This document shows, piece by piece, positions 11,801 to 23,896 of a stretch of DNA of 64,000 nucleotides (positions are counted from its first letter, which is position 1; every line of letters begins with the position of its first letter). The stretch comes from Paramecium tetraurelia. Its lineage: Eukaryota; Ciliophora; Oligohymenophorea; Peniculida; Parameciidae. The notes beneath the pieces are model-generated. The model did not search any database. It was given only the letters and a program-made list of their open reading frames with translations, and was not told the origin of the DNA. The DNA lies in assembly GCF_000165425.1 (NCBI RefSeq), contig NW_001799566.1:248001-312000 (forward strand), given 5' to 3'. A program made the position numbers and the translations under genes.

Positions 11801-11945
11801 TCGAACATGAGACTCTTTCTAGTACTCTAATTGATCTCAATCACACGTCTAATGTAAAATTTAAGATTTACTTTTCAGCACTCGAAACCACTCCGGAAGT
11901 AGTTTAGTACTTATCATTAGTGAATGACTATCTACTTTGTGCCAT
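5853..11945 (-). CDS. Giant coiled-coil protein with 42-residue repeat array
   Basis: About 2,000 residues, almost entirely heptad coiled coil. It starts MAQSRQSFTNDKYQTTSGV; a 23-nt intron lies at 11849-11871. After a long ordinary coil (RYEELLQDNRKLKEVIEQLD) the middle carries ~18 tandem repeats (7690-9930, listed separately). The tail leaves the coil for a Ser/Asn-rich end (FEVQRTGDVANNATGLVSGF), with the last exon tentatively ending at 5853 after a 23-nt intron; the total length shows that at least one more intron is unmapped. Proteins like this build cortical fibres, rootlets or basal-body links in ciliates, but no family name can be assigned. It is divergently arranged with DES1. Confidence 0.8.
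7690..9930 (-). repeat. In-gene array of ~18 repeats of ~126-133 nt (42-residue unit)
   Basis: The core motif recurs at plus-strand positions near 7726, 7852, 7972, 8098, 8231, 8375, 8508, 8640, 8766, 8898, 9025, 9150, 9278, 9414, 9540, 9656, 9788 and 9908, a mean step near 128 nt. Each unit codes for roughly LxxLKKQEVIxExxTxxVEVPS followed by xADKxRIQxLE. Two subtypes largely alternate: ET(V/I)TVEVPSQADK and TERVEVPxESDK, giving a higher-order unit of ~84 residues. 42 residues is exactly six heptads, so the array keeps coiled-coil phase. The last copies are more diverged. Confidence 0.85.
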
Positions 11946-12220
11946 GGGGACTTGGAGATATTGTTAATTCATAAATTTGAATTTATATTAAAAAGTTTGT
12001 TTGTTTTAAGTTCTAATTAAAGGAATAGTAAAATTATTATTAAATATAATCGATTATAATTTGTACCAATTTTTAAGAATCAAATAATTTCTGATTAGAT
12101 TTAGCATTAAAATTCAAATTATATATGAAAATTTTGAGATCATTTTTTTCGGACTTTCCGAATTCTTTTCAAAGTATTTAAGTTGTTTTTTAAATTAAGT
12201 TAAAAATATTAATAATTGAA
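11946..12220. promoter_or_regulatory. Divergent promoter region, coiled-coil gene / DES1
   Basis: 275 nt between the two start codons on opposite strands, strongly AT-rich with T- and A-runs. It must serve both genes; no specific element is recognised. Confidence 0.5.
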
Positions 12221-13362
12221 ATGAAAAAGAATCAATTTGGACTTTTGGAAGATTTAACAGAGCCAGGACTAGTTAAAAAAAGTAACGATGTTTCATGGAA
12301 GAATGAAGATATTTATAAATAAACCAATTTTGAAAAAAATACAACCTATTTCCATATTATGGGTAATTTGTAATTCAAGAATATTAAGGTCATGAGGAGT
12401 CTCATGCAGTCAGAAGAAGAGAAATATTGAAAAAACACCCAGAAATATAGGTTTTATTTGGGAATGACATCAATTCTGCTTGGTTAGGAATCACCTTTGT
12501 TCTGGTGTAATTCTTTTTCATAAGTCTTTTCTCCTAATTAAGTTGGTTTTGGTTTGTGATAACTGCTTATGTGTTTGGGGCAACCTTGAGTCATGCTCTA
12601 CATGTTTTGGTCCACGATTTTACCCATTTCACCTGTTTTGAAAGTATTCTCTTGAATAAGTTGATGGCAATTTGGGCAAACTTCGGATAGGGAGTACCCT
12701 CAGCCATCACTTTTGGTAGGTATAAAATACATATTTAAATATGTTTAGATATCATGCAGATCATCATACCTTTCTGAACTTGGAAACCCTAGATCCAGAT
12801 CTTCCATCAAGATTAGAGTTAAAGTATATTAAAGGACCAATACTTAAATTTTTGTTTGTGGCTTGTCTCCCCTTCTTTTATGGCTTGAGGCCTGTTATTG
12901 TAAGACCATTAAAGCCAAACGCCTATGAAGTAATTAATGTAGTCTCCGTCTTTTTTGTTGATTATTTGATTGTCAACTATATTGGGGTACAAGGACTAAT
13001 TTGGCTTTTGCTCTCCACTTATTTTGGTTTGAGGTATCAATATTATTCAATGTAGTGTGCATCCATTTGCAGTTCATTTGATAGCAGAACATTACGAGTT
13101 CGTTAATAGAATGGAAACATATGATTATATTGGTTGGGCTAATTTCTTTGTTCTGAATATTGGATATCATACAGAACATCATGATTTTCCCATGATTCCC
13201 TGGTCTAGATTGCCTTTACTAAGAAAAATGGTGCCAGAGTATTATGAGAATTTGCCTTGCCATACAAATTATGTGCATACCTTATTGGCTTACATTTTTG
13301 ATGGATATATGGGACCCTTCTCTAGAATTGTTAGATCTTCGCCTGTATATTTCAAAAAATGA
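12221..13362 (+). CDS. DES1: Sphingolipid delta-4 desaturase (dihydroceramide desaturase)
   Basis: 354 residues. DES1 inserts the 4,5-trans double bond that turns dihydroceramide into ceramide in the ER. Diagnostic parts: the N-terminal ESHAVRRREILKKHPEI (compare PHADRRREILAKYPEI in animals); three His boxes, HDFTH, YHADHH and YHTEHHDFP; and YYENLPCHTNYV near the end. Four to six membrane segments surround the boxes. Introns at 12363-12388 (26 nt, AAG), 12721-12749 (29 nt) and 13034-13055 (22 nt) are all needed to keep frame. The first box HDFTH replaces the more usual HExxH-type but keeps both histidines. About 30 residues longer than the animal enzyme at the N terminus. Confidence 0.93.
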
Positions 13363-13439
13363 CTTTTTAATTTAAATTGTACAATTCAATTGGGCAATAT
13401 ATGCCTATTTCATAATTATTTATATTTATTTGTATAATC

Positions 13440-15022
13440 ATGTAAAGTAGCACAAATTACTCTTAAATCGAAAAAAGGGAGAACTCCGATTGGCCTATTT
13501 TTTAAACAGCGGAGAATATTAACAACCTCCCATTTTGGGATAAGAGACCCTATTTATTCTTTGATGAAAATCAAATAGTAATAAAAGGGACCTTGAAGAG
13601 AATTGGCAAGAACAAACAGATACCAAAATCATACATGTTTATACTATTGAAAACAGGTTAACTTATATACCTAGACACAAATTAAAAAGGGAAAATATAG
13701 TTGGATCTATCAATTGTTCTCAAAAAAATAGAGTTGACTAATGAGGAAAATGAAGACAAGCAAAAGATATCTGCAATACGAATAGAAAGATTTTAGAATT
13801 GTTCAATTCATATTTGGAATGAAGACAACTCGTATTATTTTTAATTAATTTCTAGTTTAGAATCAGCATTAATGTTTGGTATAACAGATTAGCTCAGTTT
13901 TGCATTAGTTCAAATTTTGAAGGCTTCTTTTAGTTACATGAAAAAATAGACGAGGGAGCCTTCAGTTCTGTATTCACTGTTACTTCACAATCTCAAGAAG
14001 AAGTCAAGAATTAGAAATATGCTGCCAAAGTATACTCTAAAAGTCTACAATCAAAAATACCTGCTTAATAGATGAAGGTAAATATTTGAATAAATTAGGA
14101 TTTTATTTAAGCAGAATGTTCAATACTGAAAATAGTAAAATCCTAATACATTGTTAAGCTATTTGAAATAATATAATTAGAAGATGTAGTCATTTTAATT
14201 CTTGAATATGTATCTGGAGGAACCTTGTATCAAATCCTTCAATAAAATGTGTTAAATGAATTGATGTCCTTAGAGATACTCAATTAGATAATGTTAGCAA
14301 TCAAAGAAGTTCATCAGTATTATATATGAATATTATAATAGCCATGGCTTTGTACACAGAGATATTAAATTAGAGAATATCATGTTTCAATCTTTGAATC
14401 CAATTGAAATTAAACTTATAGATTTTGGCTTTGCTGAGAAAATCAATAGAAATAAATTATTAAATGGTTCTGGAACTGCAGGATATATTGCACCTGAACT
14501 CTTCCAATTAGCTCCCTATACAGAAAATTGTGATATGTTTAGCTTAGGAGTACTTTTCTATTTACTTCTATGTGGGAATTCCCCTTTTGGTACCTAGAAT
14601 AAAGAATGTAATTTCGATTATCTATTTAATTAGTACTTTTGGAATTAAATAAGACATGCAATCTGCAATATCTATCAAAGGAATGGTAGAATATTTCTTC
14701 TTCTACTTAAAAAATTGTCTAAAAGATGCTAGATAAAGATCCTACTAAAAGAATTACAATTTTAGAATTAGAACTACTATTAGATATACACATGAATAAT
14801 TTGCGATTTAATTAAGCTAATTCTCGATAAGCGCTTAATCAATTGTAAAATTGCAACAATGTTATAATGCAAAACTAAAGACCTGCAGTCAGGACAGTTT
14901 CGAATAATAAAAAATGCGATGATGACGATATGTCAATAGAGGAAAAAAGCATAGATAATACAAATCTAATCAATTTAAAAAATTCCCATCAATATTACAA
15001 TAAATCTAAATGGGTATCTTGA
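13440..15022 (+). CDS. PH-domain serine/threonine protein kinase
   Basis: 493 residues. Residues ~35-150 form a PH-like domain ending in the expected Trp helix (INVWYNRLAQFCI). The kinase follows: glycine loop IDEGAFSSVFTV, lysine YAAKVYSK, catalytic loop HRDIKLEN, DFGFAE, then GTAGYIAPELFQ and DMFSLGVLFYLLLCGNSPFG, as in the CAMK/AKT-like part of the kinome. All catalytic residues are present. Introns: 13832-13860 (29 nt), 14078-14098 (21), 14317-14341 (25), 14608-14633 (26). PH + kinase suggests recruitment to phosphoinositides. The C-terminal 80 residues are polar and disordered (CDDDDMSIEEKS). Confidence 0.88.
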
Positions 15023-16195
15023 ATTTGTTAAATAAACATTGAATTATAAAATTTACAAAGTTATGATTAATTTAATTTATTTATAATTCTATCACATTAT
15101 AAATGGAAGATGAAATATATATTGTTATCAATGATGAAATACGATTTCACTAGAATAAACATTATAACATAAATATAGAAATAATAAGAAGAATACAACT
15201 TAACTAATTTTTAATGTTAAGTTACATATAATCAAATAATCAATATAGGTGATAACCAAAAAATCATAAATCAATAAATTTTAAAATAGAAACTAACAAC
15301 AGAATTAAATTAAGTCATGCTTTATTTATAGATGATGATGTAGCTTGAAAACTCTAACATAAAATATTATTATTTTATAGATTAATTTCAATCTATTATA
15401 AATTTTTATAAGGAATTTATCCATTTGAGTTTAAAGTTGTGACTATTTATTTACTTAAATATAAATCATAAATCAATTATTGATATGAGAAAAAAATAAT
15501 GTGATAATGATTAAGTTATAAAAAGATCAAATGAATCTTATTAATTTAGTTATCCATTATGATAGATTTAGAGTGATTTTAATTTAATCATATTTCAATT
15601 CCTTATTTCTTGGAGTTTTAGTTCTCTAGTAAAATTATTAAAGACATTAATTATTAAGAAAGATTCATAAAATTTGATCAGAGGTATTTTCAGCATCACA
15701 AAGAAGAATTTCATTTTTTAATAAATCTCAAGATATCCATAAAAGATATCATTCTAAATGAACCTAAATTCAATAATAGTCCTCTAAAAACTCTACTTAT
15801 TAAAAACTACAGTTTTATAAGGAATAAGAGGAATATAATTATTATCTTAAAGTACTTCTGATTAATAAAATATAGATTTATTAGATTATTTTATCTCGAT
15901 TAAAAAATAAATGAAGCTGTGGTTGATTGAATTTTTCGACTATAACTAGTCATTATTTTTGCAGATCTTACTAAAAAATGAAAGTATATTTTAAATACAT
16001 ATATAAAAATTAATTAAACTTTAACATATTATATTTGAGCTTAAAAAAATCATATTGCTATTATAAATTTATGACGTATTTTCATAATTTTTTCAGATAT
16101 TTTCCTCCATTAATCATATAATAATACGTATGAAAACTAGATTTTTTAGTTGAATACATTATGTTAAAAATATATACAAATAAGGAATCACTTCA
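15023..16195. other. Long AT-rich gap with one weak coding trace
   Basis: 1.17 kb without a supported gene. Near 15650-15870 on the plus strand one frame reads like protein (FDQRYFQHHKEEFHFLINLK) but has no start, no connectable exons and ends quickly; it may be a relic. The rest shows no signal. Confidence 0.4.
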
Positions 16196-16480
16196 TCAAA
16201 ACAATTAAGAATCCTCTTTATTTTCGGGTTTTCTGATTAAAATAGGAGAATCAAAATTTGGAACATCATTTATAAATTTTGTTCTGATACCAGTTAAAAT
16301 TTAACTACTATCACTAGAGTCATCATCGGAGGAAAGTATGTCAGCGAATGGCAATTTTATTTTGAGCTTTTCCTCTATTTTTACTTTTTTTTTAATTGGA
16401 ATTTCATCATTTTCTTAGTCTTAAAATTTCTCTTTTGTTGTTTCCTTTTAAGAAATCTCTGACAATTTTGGACTACTCAT
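16196..16480 (-). CDS. Small acidic/basic disordered protein (94 aa)
   Basis: Intronless frame from MSSPKLSEISQKETTKEK to KPENKEDSQLF. Lys/Glu-rich N half, then an acidic Ser cluster (ILSSDDDSSDSSQIL) typical of a casein-kinase-2 target, and a conserved-looking FINDVPNFDSPILIRKPE stretch. I do not recognise it; likely a small nuclear or regulatory protein. Confidence 0.6.
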
Positions 16481-16929
16481 TTTGTTTAAAATATTAATAT
16501 AAATTATTCTTATAAATTCACGAATAAATTTTCCAAAAATTATAATAATTAGCAAATGTAGTCCTGCATCGTCTTGTATTAGATCTAAATTCTAGTTTGC
16601 AAAACGTTATTGCAGTAGATTTCTCTATTCTCTTCATTTAAAGCAAAGAAAATAAATTTAATTCACCAAAATAATCTTTACTTAAACAATTGTTAAACAA
16701 AATTTGATTTTATGCCAATAATATTAAAAAATTCTTTAACGCTTCAAATTTATAATAATTAGAAGGACAACACTAACAATAAAATAAGAATATCAAATTT
16801 TTTAAAATTTAGATAAATTTGAGCACAAAAGATGAACTATATCTAACTTACTTAAGGATGTATTTAAATAAATTGTTTAATAAAATAAAAACTAATATAT
16901 ATAAAATAAGAACAAAAAATTAATAATTT
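16481..16929. other. Intergenic, nothing recognised
   Basis: 449 nt separating two minus-strand genes; no frame with protein-like composition. Confidence 0.45.
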
Positions 16930-17678
16930 TCATGGCTTAGGTTATCTAATTAATGTCATTTTATCATCAAGATCTTTAATCAAAGCTTATATTAAAGTCA
17001 GACTTTTGTTAAATCCAGCTGCATTTGCTCTTAAAGAATCAATCTTAGGCATTTTTACAACTTCTGGAATTGAAGTTGTTATACTAACTCTAGAGCTTTT
17101 TGCTGCAAACAATTCGTCTTGATTTTCTAAGATTGATGAAATATTTACCTTTTAATGTTTGCCTTAGACGCTCAATCTCTTCCTAAGATTGAAGTTTGTT
17201 ATTCTCTAAATCGGTTTAAGCCATTGCTAATTACTCTAAAACTTTATCTAGTTTAATTTCTAAATCTTTATTGGTTTCTTCCAGCTACCTATGTTTAATA
17301 ATATGAATACCTAATCTTATTTTTATTTAGATCTTAATCAACTTCTAAGTCGATGATCTATATTTTCAGAGATTGCACAATTTTTTAAAACTCTTAAATT
17401 TGAGCTTCCTTTTTTGCTAATTGTTTTTCTAATTGATTTTGAATCTATTATAGTTCATTCTAAAATAATGATAAATAATTTAGTACTCTTGCTTTTTGTG
17501 TTTCTTCTTTTTGTTACAATAACTAATTTTAGGTTTGCGCTAGTTGTTTGTTTAAAGTCTCAATGTTCTTCTATTATTGATCTTCCAAAATTTGACTTTC
17601 TTCAATAAACTGATTATATTCTTCCTCCATTTACTGGTATTTTTGGCACATTTCATCATATAATTGCTTAAAGTCCAT
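16930..17678 (-). CDS. Coiled-coil protein (~225 aa)
   Basis: It starts MDFKQLYDEMCQKYQQMEEE and is heptad-rich for ~170 residues (LNKQLAQTQNQLLQQK, ELQQIQNQLEKQLAKKEAQI, DLEIKLDKVLEQLAMAQ), then a short non-coil tail (SITTSIPEVVKMPKIDSL) ending IRQPKP. Three introns: 27, 22 and 22 nt. The 27-nt one is a multiple of three with no stop, so it could be read through; I treat it as an intron because it begins GTA and ends TTTAG. No known family; possibly a centrosomal or ciliary component. Confidence 0.75.
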
Positions 17679-18180
17679 TTTTGGTATTATAAATATATAA
17701 TATTATATTTAATGAAATTACATTACGCAATTCGAATAATCATTCTTTTTAGTGAAGCTTAATTTATTGAGAATCAATTCAATTCATTAAATAAGGTTAT
17801 TTTATTTAAGGATTTCTCAAATGATATATGAGTGAAGGAGTTTTTGAATTAATAGAGAGTTATCATATGTTATTGATCTTGTTATGATCAGCTCGTATAA
17901 TTTAATAAAATTGTTAAAATCTTTGTTTCCTATTTAATAAAAGGTTTATCAAATATCTTACCTAATAACTTGACATCGAATAAGATTATATAGAATGAGA
18001 ATATATTGAATTTTTGTTAATTTAGACTTTAACCTCTTTATTCTAAAAGATTGTTTAAAATTATAATAAATTTAATAAAATATTGTCAAATTACATAAAT
18101 AGACACAATGTTGCTTATAATTATTAATGAGAAAAAATGAGAATTTGCTTAAAACTTTTTTGATATCTATTAATTAAAAA
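17679..18180. other. Intergenic, nothing recognised
   Basis: 502 nt, AT-rich, between two minus-strand genes. Confidence 0.45.
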
Positions 18181-19050
18181 TCAATATAATTGATCAAATC
18201 TAAGAATAGTTTTGCGATGATCTTCTAATTTTTCACAAGATGAAAAGTCTAATCTTCTAATCGTATTTCTATATGAATCACGATCTCGCTGATAGAATGC
18301 TCTGTTTGCATAGCTTTCATACATTTGTTTTTTCTAAAACACATTGTTGCAATCCCGTCTTAGTTAATTTACATAATGCTATTCAATTTCTAATTCAAGT
18401 TCTCGGAGTTTTTCTTTAGTTGAGACTTCTTCTCTGAAATTATTGCCTACATAATATTTAACCTTTGTTTATAATAATATGTTACTTATAGCGTTTTAGT
18501 TGTTTAAGCAGTAGGGTAATCATATGACCTTTAAAAGGAATAGATAGGAGCTGACTAAAACAAATTCAAAAACCCTGATGAAGAGAATAGAATCAGCATT
18601 ATAATTGGTAGTAATTAAAGTAATTACATATTACCTTATCCATTATTTTGCTGTCTATTTGAATTACGAGGTCTTGGATTGCCAAAGAATGCCCTAAAGA
18701 TATCCTAATCTTTATTATTATATTGCTACATTTGCAAAGTCATCACCATTGAATTATTCGTAATAATATCCATTTTGATCTTAATAGTGATGCTAACGTT
18801 GTGGTTCTGGTCTTTCTGTTCCGTATTGATCATAAACTCTCTTTTTATCAGGAATTGAAAGACAATTATATGCCTATGCTACACGTTTGAATGCTTCTTG
18901 GGCTCCTTCATTTTAGTTTTTATCAGGGTGGAATTTCAAAGCTAGTTTTCTATAAGCTTTTTTAAGCTCATCTTCAGTGGCTGATTTTGACACTCCTAGT
19001 ATTTCATAATAATCCTTCTTTTTAAGAAATTCCTTAATTTCTTCAGCCAT
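18181..19050 (-). CDS. ER-membrane DnaJ protein, DNAJB12/DNAJB14 type
   Basis: 273 residues. J domain at residues 12-75 ([25 protein letters not shown]; the HPD triad that stimulates Hsp70). Then a Phe/Gly-poor linker with [14 protein letters not shown], one membrane helix ([20 protein letters not shown]) and the DUF1977 C-terminal domain ([53 protein letters not shown]). This order is diagnostic of the DNAJB12/14 family, which works with Hsp70 in ER-associated degradation. Introns of 25 nt and 23 nt. I chose MAEEIKEF as start; an upstream in-frame ATG gives 16 unlikely extra residues. Confidence 0.92.
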
Positions 19051-19179
19051 AATTTTATGTTTTAAAAAGAAACTTTTTTTAATTTGAATGAAAGACAACT
19101 AATTCCAATACACGCAATATAAATTAGATTAATTACATATATATTCATTTTTCTAATTCATTTATTGGTTACTCAATTA

Positions 19180-20110
19180 ATCAAGGGCATTCCTCATATC
19201 TATTCGACCAACCTTAATATTATTAAGTTTTTTTTAATTCGATAAACTTTTCCTTACAGTATTTTATTGTCTCCTCTCAGTGTCTGTAACACAACTAGCA
19301 TATTAATATTTTACTATTTGAATACTTATCTAAATTTTACTTACTCCTTATATATTTATAATTATTCAGCATTGGTTTTTACTCTGACTAAAGCCTATAA
19401 TATTTTGATTCTTAATCTACATGATTTTATTTAATTTAGTTATGAATAATGTTATCAAAATTTTAGATTTTCTTATATAACTTTGATTCTATCCTCTAAA
19501 TTATTATTTTTGTTTAATTATGCTTAATTTTGCATTCTTTAATTTTTTGATTGTTTGCTCCTAAAATATTTTTTATTTAATTTTTCTGTTCTTCAGTTTC
19601 TTAATTTATGAAATTAAAATTGTAGTTTCCCTATAACACATGCGTGTCCTCTTATCAAATACTTTATGTGATATATTGAAATTGTTAAATCAAATAAAAC
19701 TTTGATTAAAAGTATTTAAAGGACTAATCAATTTAAGATTTCATTTAATCTATGAAGCTATTTGTAACCTTACTCTCAATTAAAGAAAATTTTTAAACAG
19801 TTTCGATCTTATTTATTTTTTTCTATAAATTCCTCAAATTAAGCCTGCAAGTTATTATTAATTAAATCCCTTCATTTATTTTATGAATCTGCTACTTCTA
19901 AATTTGTAAATTAAGTATACTGATTTACTATTTCTCATACTGGCGATATTATATTCTATATCTTTAAGATTCCAAAAAACCCTTATTTTTATCATCCTCT
20001 AAATAATTCAAATGAAATTATTAAATACTCTATTGATATTAAATTATAGATACAATTTTTAGATAAGACATAAAAAAACGAAAAAGCTTGAATCTACTCA
20101 TTAGTTAAAG
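19180..20110 (-). CDS. Probable coiled-coil gene, exon structure unresolved
   Basis: Several minus-strand stretches read like a Gln/Lys-rich coil: LEDDKNKGFLESQRYRIQYR upstream of an intron-like GTA...TAG, KFSLIESKVTNSFIDQMKSQ, ETEEQKNQIKNILGANNQK, KYYRLQSEQKPMLNNYKYI, and at the 3' end VTDTERRQQNTVRKSLSNQK followed by DMRNALDQLSNQQMNQK. I could not join them into one model, and the AT bias makes more than one frame look plausible at places. It is either a gene with several small introns or a decaying one. Confidence 0.4.
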
Positions 20111-20648
20111 TCAAAAATAACTAGTTGCAAACTCAAGATTATCATTAATATTAAATTCTATATCTTAGATTAAGAGAAAGTAAAAAACAATAATGTTGAA
20201 ATTACTAAATAATCATAGTACCAAATAATTATTGAGAGATTTACATATATAAATTTTTGAATTTAAATGAAAATCCTTAAAATATAACAAATTTAAATAT
20301 TTATTCCCAATAATTGCAAGTTATTTACATTATTCAATTTATACATATATTAAAACAGATACGTATATTTTATTGCTTTTTTATTCAAATTTTTAAGAAT
20401 ACTATTTGTTTGGCAATTAGTTATTATTTAAATCTGTGTTGGTTTTAACAATAATTAATGCAACTTCAAACGGGTGTCTTTTGTAGTTTGTAATATGAAA
20501 AATACAATTATAGATATCAGTAGTGCGAAAGTTGAGTTCATGTAAAATTATCGTACTCATTAAAATTCATCATTATATATTAATTTATATTAGGGAATTA
20601 TAAATATATTCGTCGTATCAATTTTATATATGGGTTAATTTTTTTAAT
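20111..20648. other. Intergenic, upstream of the second PH kinase
   Basis: 538 nt, AT-rich, no gene seen on either strand. Confidence 0.45.
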
Positions 20649-22228
20649 ATGCAATCTGTCAATAAATTATTTGTTAAGTGCCAATAAGAACCAGCGAAGG
20701 AACAAATCATTTTTAAGACTGAATTCTTCAAGTTCACAAATCATAAATAGGTTCTGTTGCTATTATGCAGCGATGAAAACATTTACAAAATAAATGTAAA
20801 TTGTCAATTACTAAGTTTGTAGAAATAGAAGATTTATAAGGTTTCCCTGTAGTCTTTGCGATTCAGTGTAAAAGCGGAATAAGCCAACAAGCAGACTTAG
20901 AAGTAGATGAAGGGTGATGAATTCCACACTTAAATATACAAATTTACTTTGGAGAGAGATGACACAGATGCTAACGAATTTTACAACTTTAACTTCCAAT
21001 CGATGTATTGGTTTGACAATTTGAGGAACAAACTAAATATGCTTGATTATTAGGTGAACTATGACATTTCTAAATTAATCGGTAAAGGGACCTTTGCATC
21101 AGTTTATGAAGCAAAATCCAAGTTTGATAATCAAATGTATGCAGCCAAAGCATTCTATAAGAAAACACTCTTTCAAGATCCAAAAGGAAAAGTATTTTAA
21201 AAAAATATTTGGTTTAGGAACAAGTTGAAAATGAGATCAGAATCATGAGACAACTCAACCATCCAAACTTAATAAATCTGCATGAAGTTTATGAAAATAA
21301 GGCATAAATCTATCTCATAATTGATTTGGCCAGAGGAGGCTCCCTTGAATATGCACTCAAGGTGTTAAATGGACCTGTGCCATTCTTATCGGCAAAGGTG
21401 ATCTTCCGTTAAATAGTGGAAGGACTCAGTGGATTACATGAAAAGAACATAATGCATAGAGATTTGAAACCAGATAATATCCTCTTCAGAGATTTCGTTC
21501 CCTTAAAGAGATACGGATTGATTCACATGGGACCCAACATCATGGTTAGCGATTTCGGTGTTTCAAGTGTGGTCTAAGAAAAACTGAATGTGTATCAATA
21601 CACTGGAACACCAGGATACATGGCACCTGAAGTGTTTGAGACAGAATAAGATCCCACGAAAACCTACAATGAGAGATGCGACATATTCTCTTTAGGTTGT
21701 ATTTTGTATTACTTACTGATTGGCAAACCACTTTTTGCAAACAAATAAGCAAATATGGAAATGAAAATCGATTGGGTCTCAGTTGAATAAGAATTGAATT
21801 CGAGCCATTCCCTTACTATGTTATTATAAAGAATGTTATCTCCGAATCCTTAGGATAGACCATCTTGCAAAGAGATCTTGGAAAACAAGATATTGGAAGT
21901 CGAATATGGAGAAGACGGAGTGCCATTATTCAAAGATTTCTAAAGACCTAAAAGCAGTCCTCCGAAAAGGTTGATTTAAGAAGATCCCCTAAAAAACAAA
22001 GGTAAGAGAGGTAGTGTTTTGATGAACAACAAGGCTATCAATATGATGCCCATTATGGAGGAGAAATAAAGAGATTCGGGTAATCACAAATTCACCAAGA
22101 GGAATACTAATATGGATAACTAAGAGATGAAATCGAGTCAAATAATCGTGAATCCATAATCAGTGAAACAGGCACGACGTTCGTCAGCTATCGTTCCTGG
22201 AACTGTTAAAAGACCATCGCAATAATGA
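20649..22228 (+). CDS. PH-domain serine/threonine protein kinase (second)
   Basis: 508 residues from MQSVNKLFVKCQQEPAKEQI. PH-like domain at ~20-120 (TEFFKFTNHKQVLLLLCSDE ... FNFQSMYWFDNLRNKL, the Trp helix), then kinase: IGKGTFASVYEAKS, MYAAKAFYKK, EIRIMRQLNHPN, HRDLKPDNILF, SDFGVSS, TGTPGYMAPEVFE, CDIFSLGCILYYLLIGKPLF. Fully equipped for catalysis. The tail is basic and Ser-rich (KRGSVLMNNK, ARRSSAIVPGT), likely phosphorylated. Introns 20796-20822 (27 nt) and 21192-21217 (26 nt). Same architecture as the kinase at 13440 but clearly diverged. Prefoldin 1 begins only 22 nt after its stop. Confidence 0.9.
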
Positions 22229-22250
22229 TTAAATTAAATTAAATTTTAAT

Positions 22251-22644
22251 ATGTAGCACATTAGTAAAGAGAAAGAGTAGTAGTATCAGTAATATATGGA
22301 GTTGGAGAAGGAGGTTATGGGCACTCTGGCCAAAGTCAGACAATATGAGGCTTCAATGACTTAACTAAAAAAAAATATTCAGAAATGTCAAATTACATTG
22401 AAGGAACTTGGAAGTATTGAGGAACAAAAGACCTATCAGCCTGTAGGTAAATGGTAATAGATTTCACTTAACTAACAGTTTTATTCTTAAACCAAAAAAA
22501 GATATTGCAAATGAGGTTTTAGAAATTATTAAATCTCACGAAAAAGACATTGATGAGTATGAAAAAGTCAGATAACATCTAATTACGAAAGGAAAAGAAA
22601 AGGAAACATAATTACAAGAAGCAATGAAAGCATTAAAAATTTGA
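22251..22644 (+). CDS. PFDN1: Prefoldin subunit 1
   Basis: 122 residues, normal for a beta-class prefoldin subunit. Two long helices (QQYMELEKEVMGTLAKVRQY; IKSHEKDIDEYEKVRQHL) flank the beta hairpin region QPVGKCFILKPKKDIANEVL, which matches YVGVGRMFILQSKEAI of PFDN1. Prefoldin captures nascent actin and tubulin and hands them to CCT. One intron, 22454-22478 (25 nt, ending CAG). It starts 22 nt after the kinase stop, so its promoter lies within that gene's 3' end. Confidence 0.88.
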
Positions 22645-22731
22645 ATTATACCTTATTAATTTTATGTATAACAAAAGCATTTGTTAATCTAAGAAATAAA
22701 TTTACTAAACTTTTATTATCAAAATTGTTAA

Positions 22732-23896
22732 TCAGAATTAAGTTGGCTTAGCTACTTCCTTATATTACTAAGAATAAATTATCATTTATTACAAAAAAAT
22801 CAGCAGTCTTTCTGGGAATTTAATTTCCATCTTTTCTAATCTATAAAACTGTGGATTTGCTCTGCATCAAGGACTTTAGATTTTTGTATAATTAAACTGC
22901 TTCCTCTATTTGTGCTTCGACGCACTCATTTTATTATAAATTAACTTAACTATTGTATGATTCTTTGTGATGATGAAAATCCTATTGTTTATTAAAGCAT
23001 GCTGAGGATGAACTTTTATTTTTAGTAGAATTGGATCCAACAAGAATTGAATTAAATTATACTTTCAACATAGTTTTAATGGGAGTTGACTTCTTCTCAA
23101 CCAAAGGAGAATATTATTTGGTTTAGCTTCTATTAATTGTTGGTCTTTGAGTTTTGCGTTCGCTTTATGAAATCTTATTTGTTGATGGTTCTTTATTTTC
23201 TGATTCAATTGTTACTGTTCTATTCACAGATTGATTATTTTTTTTTTCGGATCCCTTTATTTATTAAGAAAATTTGTATTGTTATTATTGTTGAGGTAGC
23301 TTCTTTAAACTTTAACTCCTCACAACTCCTTTGAAGAATTCAACCTTTTTTTAATATGAGGAGTCTGAAATATGGGATTCCTTGCTTGATGGTCTTTGCC
23401 TTGATTCATTAAATCCTTTTGATTGTTGCTATTGTGAAGATGAATTCTATCTAGGATTGTTCCTTGCAGCAACATTATTGGTGCTCGATGATTAATAAGA
23501 AAATTATGATTTATTCGCTAATTTATCCATTTCGAAATCCTTTGTTTCTCTAGTTAACTTTTGTATTTCCTAATCTATATTGCCTATATCCTTCAATAAT
23601 ATTTTCTTTAGATTAGCACTCTTACTTTTCACAATGGAGGGAGGTTATGCTATTGGAATTGGTTGCATAATTTATTGTGTTTATTCATCATCTGATTTTG
23701 GTGAAGGAGTGGAATTCTATTGGGGAGACTCTTCTTTAACGAGTTTTAATTATTTGGAGTCCTTCTTCGAATTCTTTAATATTGGCTTCTTTTCTTTGAA
23801 CACAATGAATTCCTACTAACTTATTGATGCTTTAGGTGTCTTGGATGTCTTTTTGTTTTTTTGACTATTCTCGTATTATTCTAGCAAATTACCCAT
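22732..23896 (-). CDS. Disordered Ser/Gln-rich protein with possible N-myristoylation
   Basis: About 379 residues, starting MGNLLEQYENSQKNKK (Gly2, so possibly N-myristoylated). Mostly Ser/Gln/Lys/Pro-rich and without predicted fold (ESPQQNSTPSPKSDDEQTQQ, QRPSSKESHISDSSYQKK), with many S-P and R-x-x-S sites. Two short helical islands look conserved: KILLKDIGNIDQEIQKLTRE and, at the C terminus, EAQIEEAVQLYKNLKSLMQS. A 25-nt intron just before the end (exon tail QYKEVAKPTQF) gives a stop at 22732. It is convergent with prefoldin 1. No family recognised. Confidence 0.7.

Noticed and set aside
17414-17608. 64-codon plus-strand hydrophobic frame
   Set aside because: Antisense to the coiled-coil gene 16930-17678.
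23137-23819. Plus-strand hydrophobic frames that look like membrane segments
   Set aside because: They are the antisense of the Ser/Gln-rich gene 22732-23896; Ser and Gln codons read backwards give hydrophobic residues.
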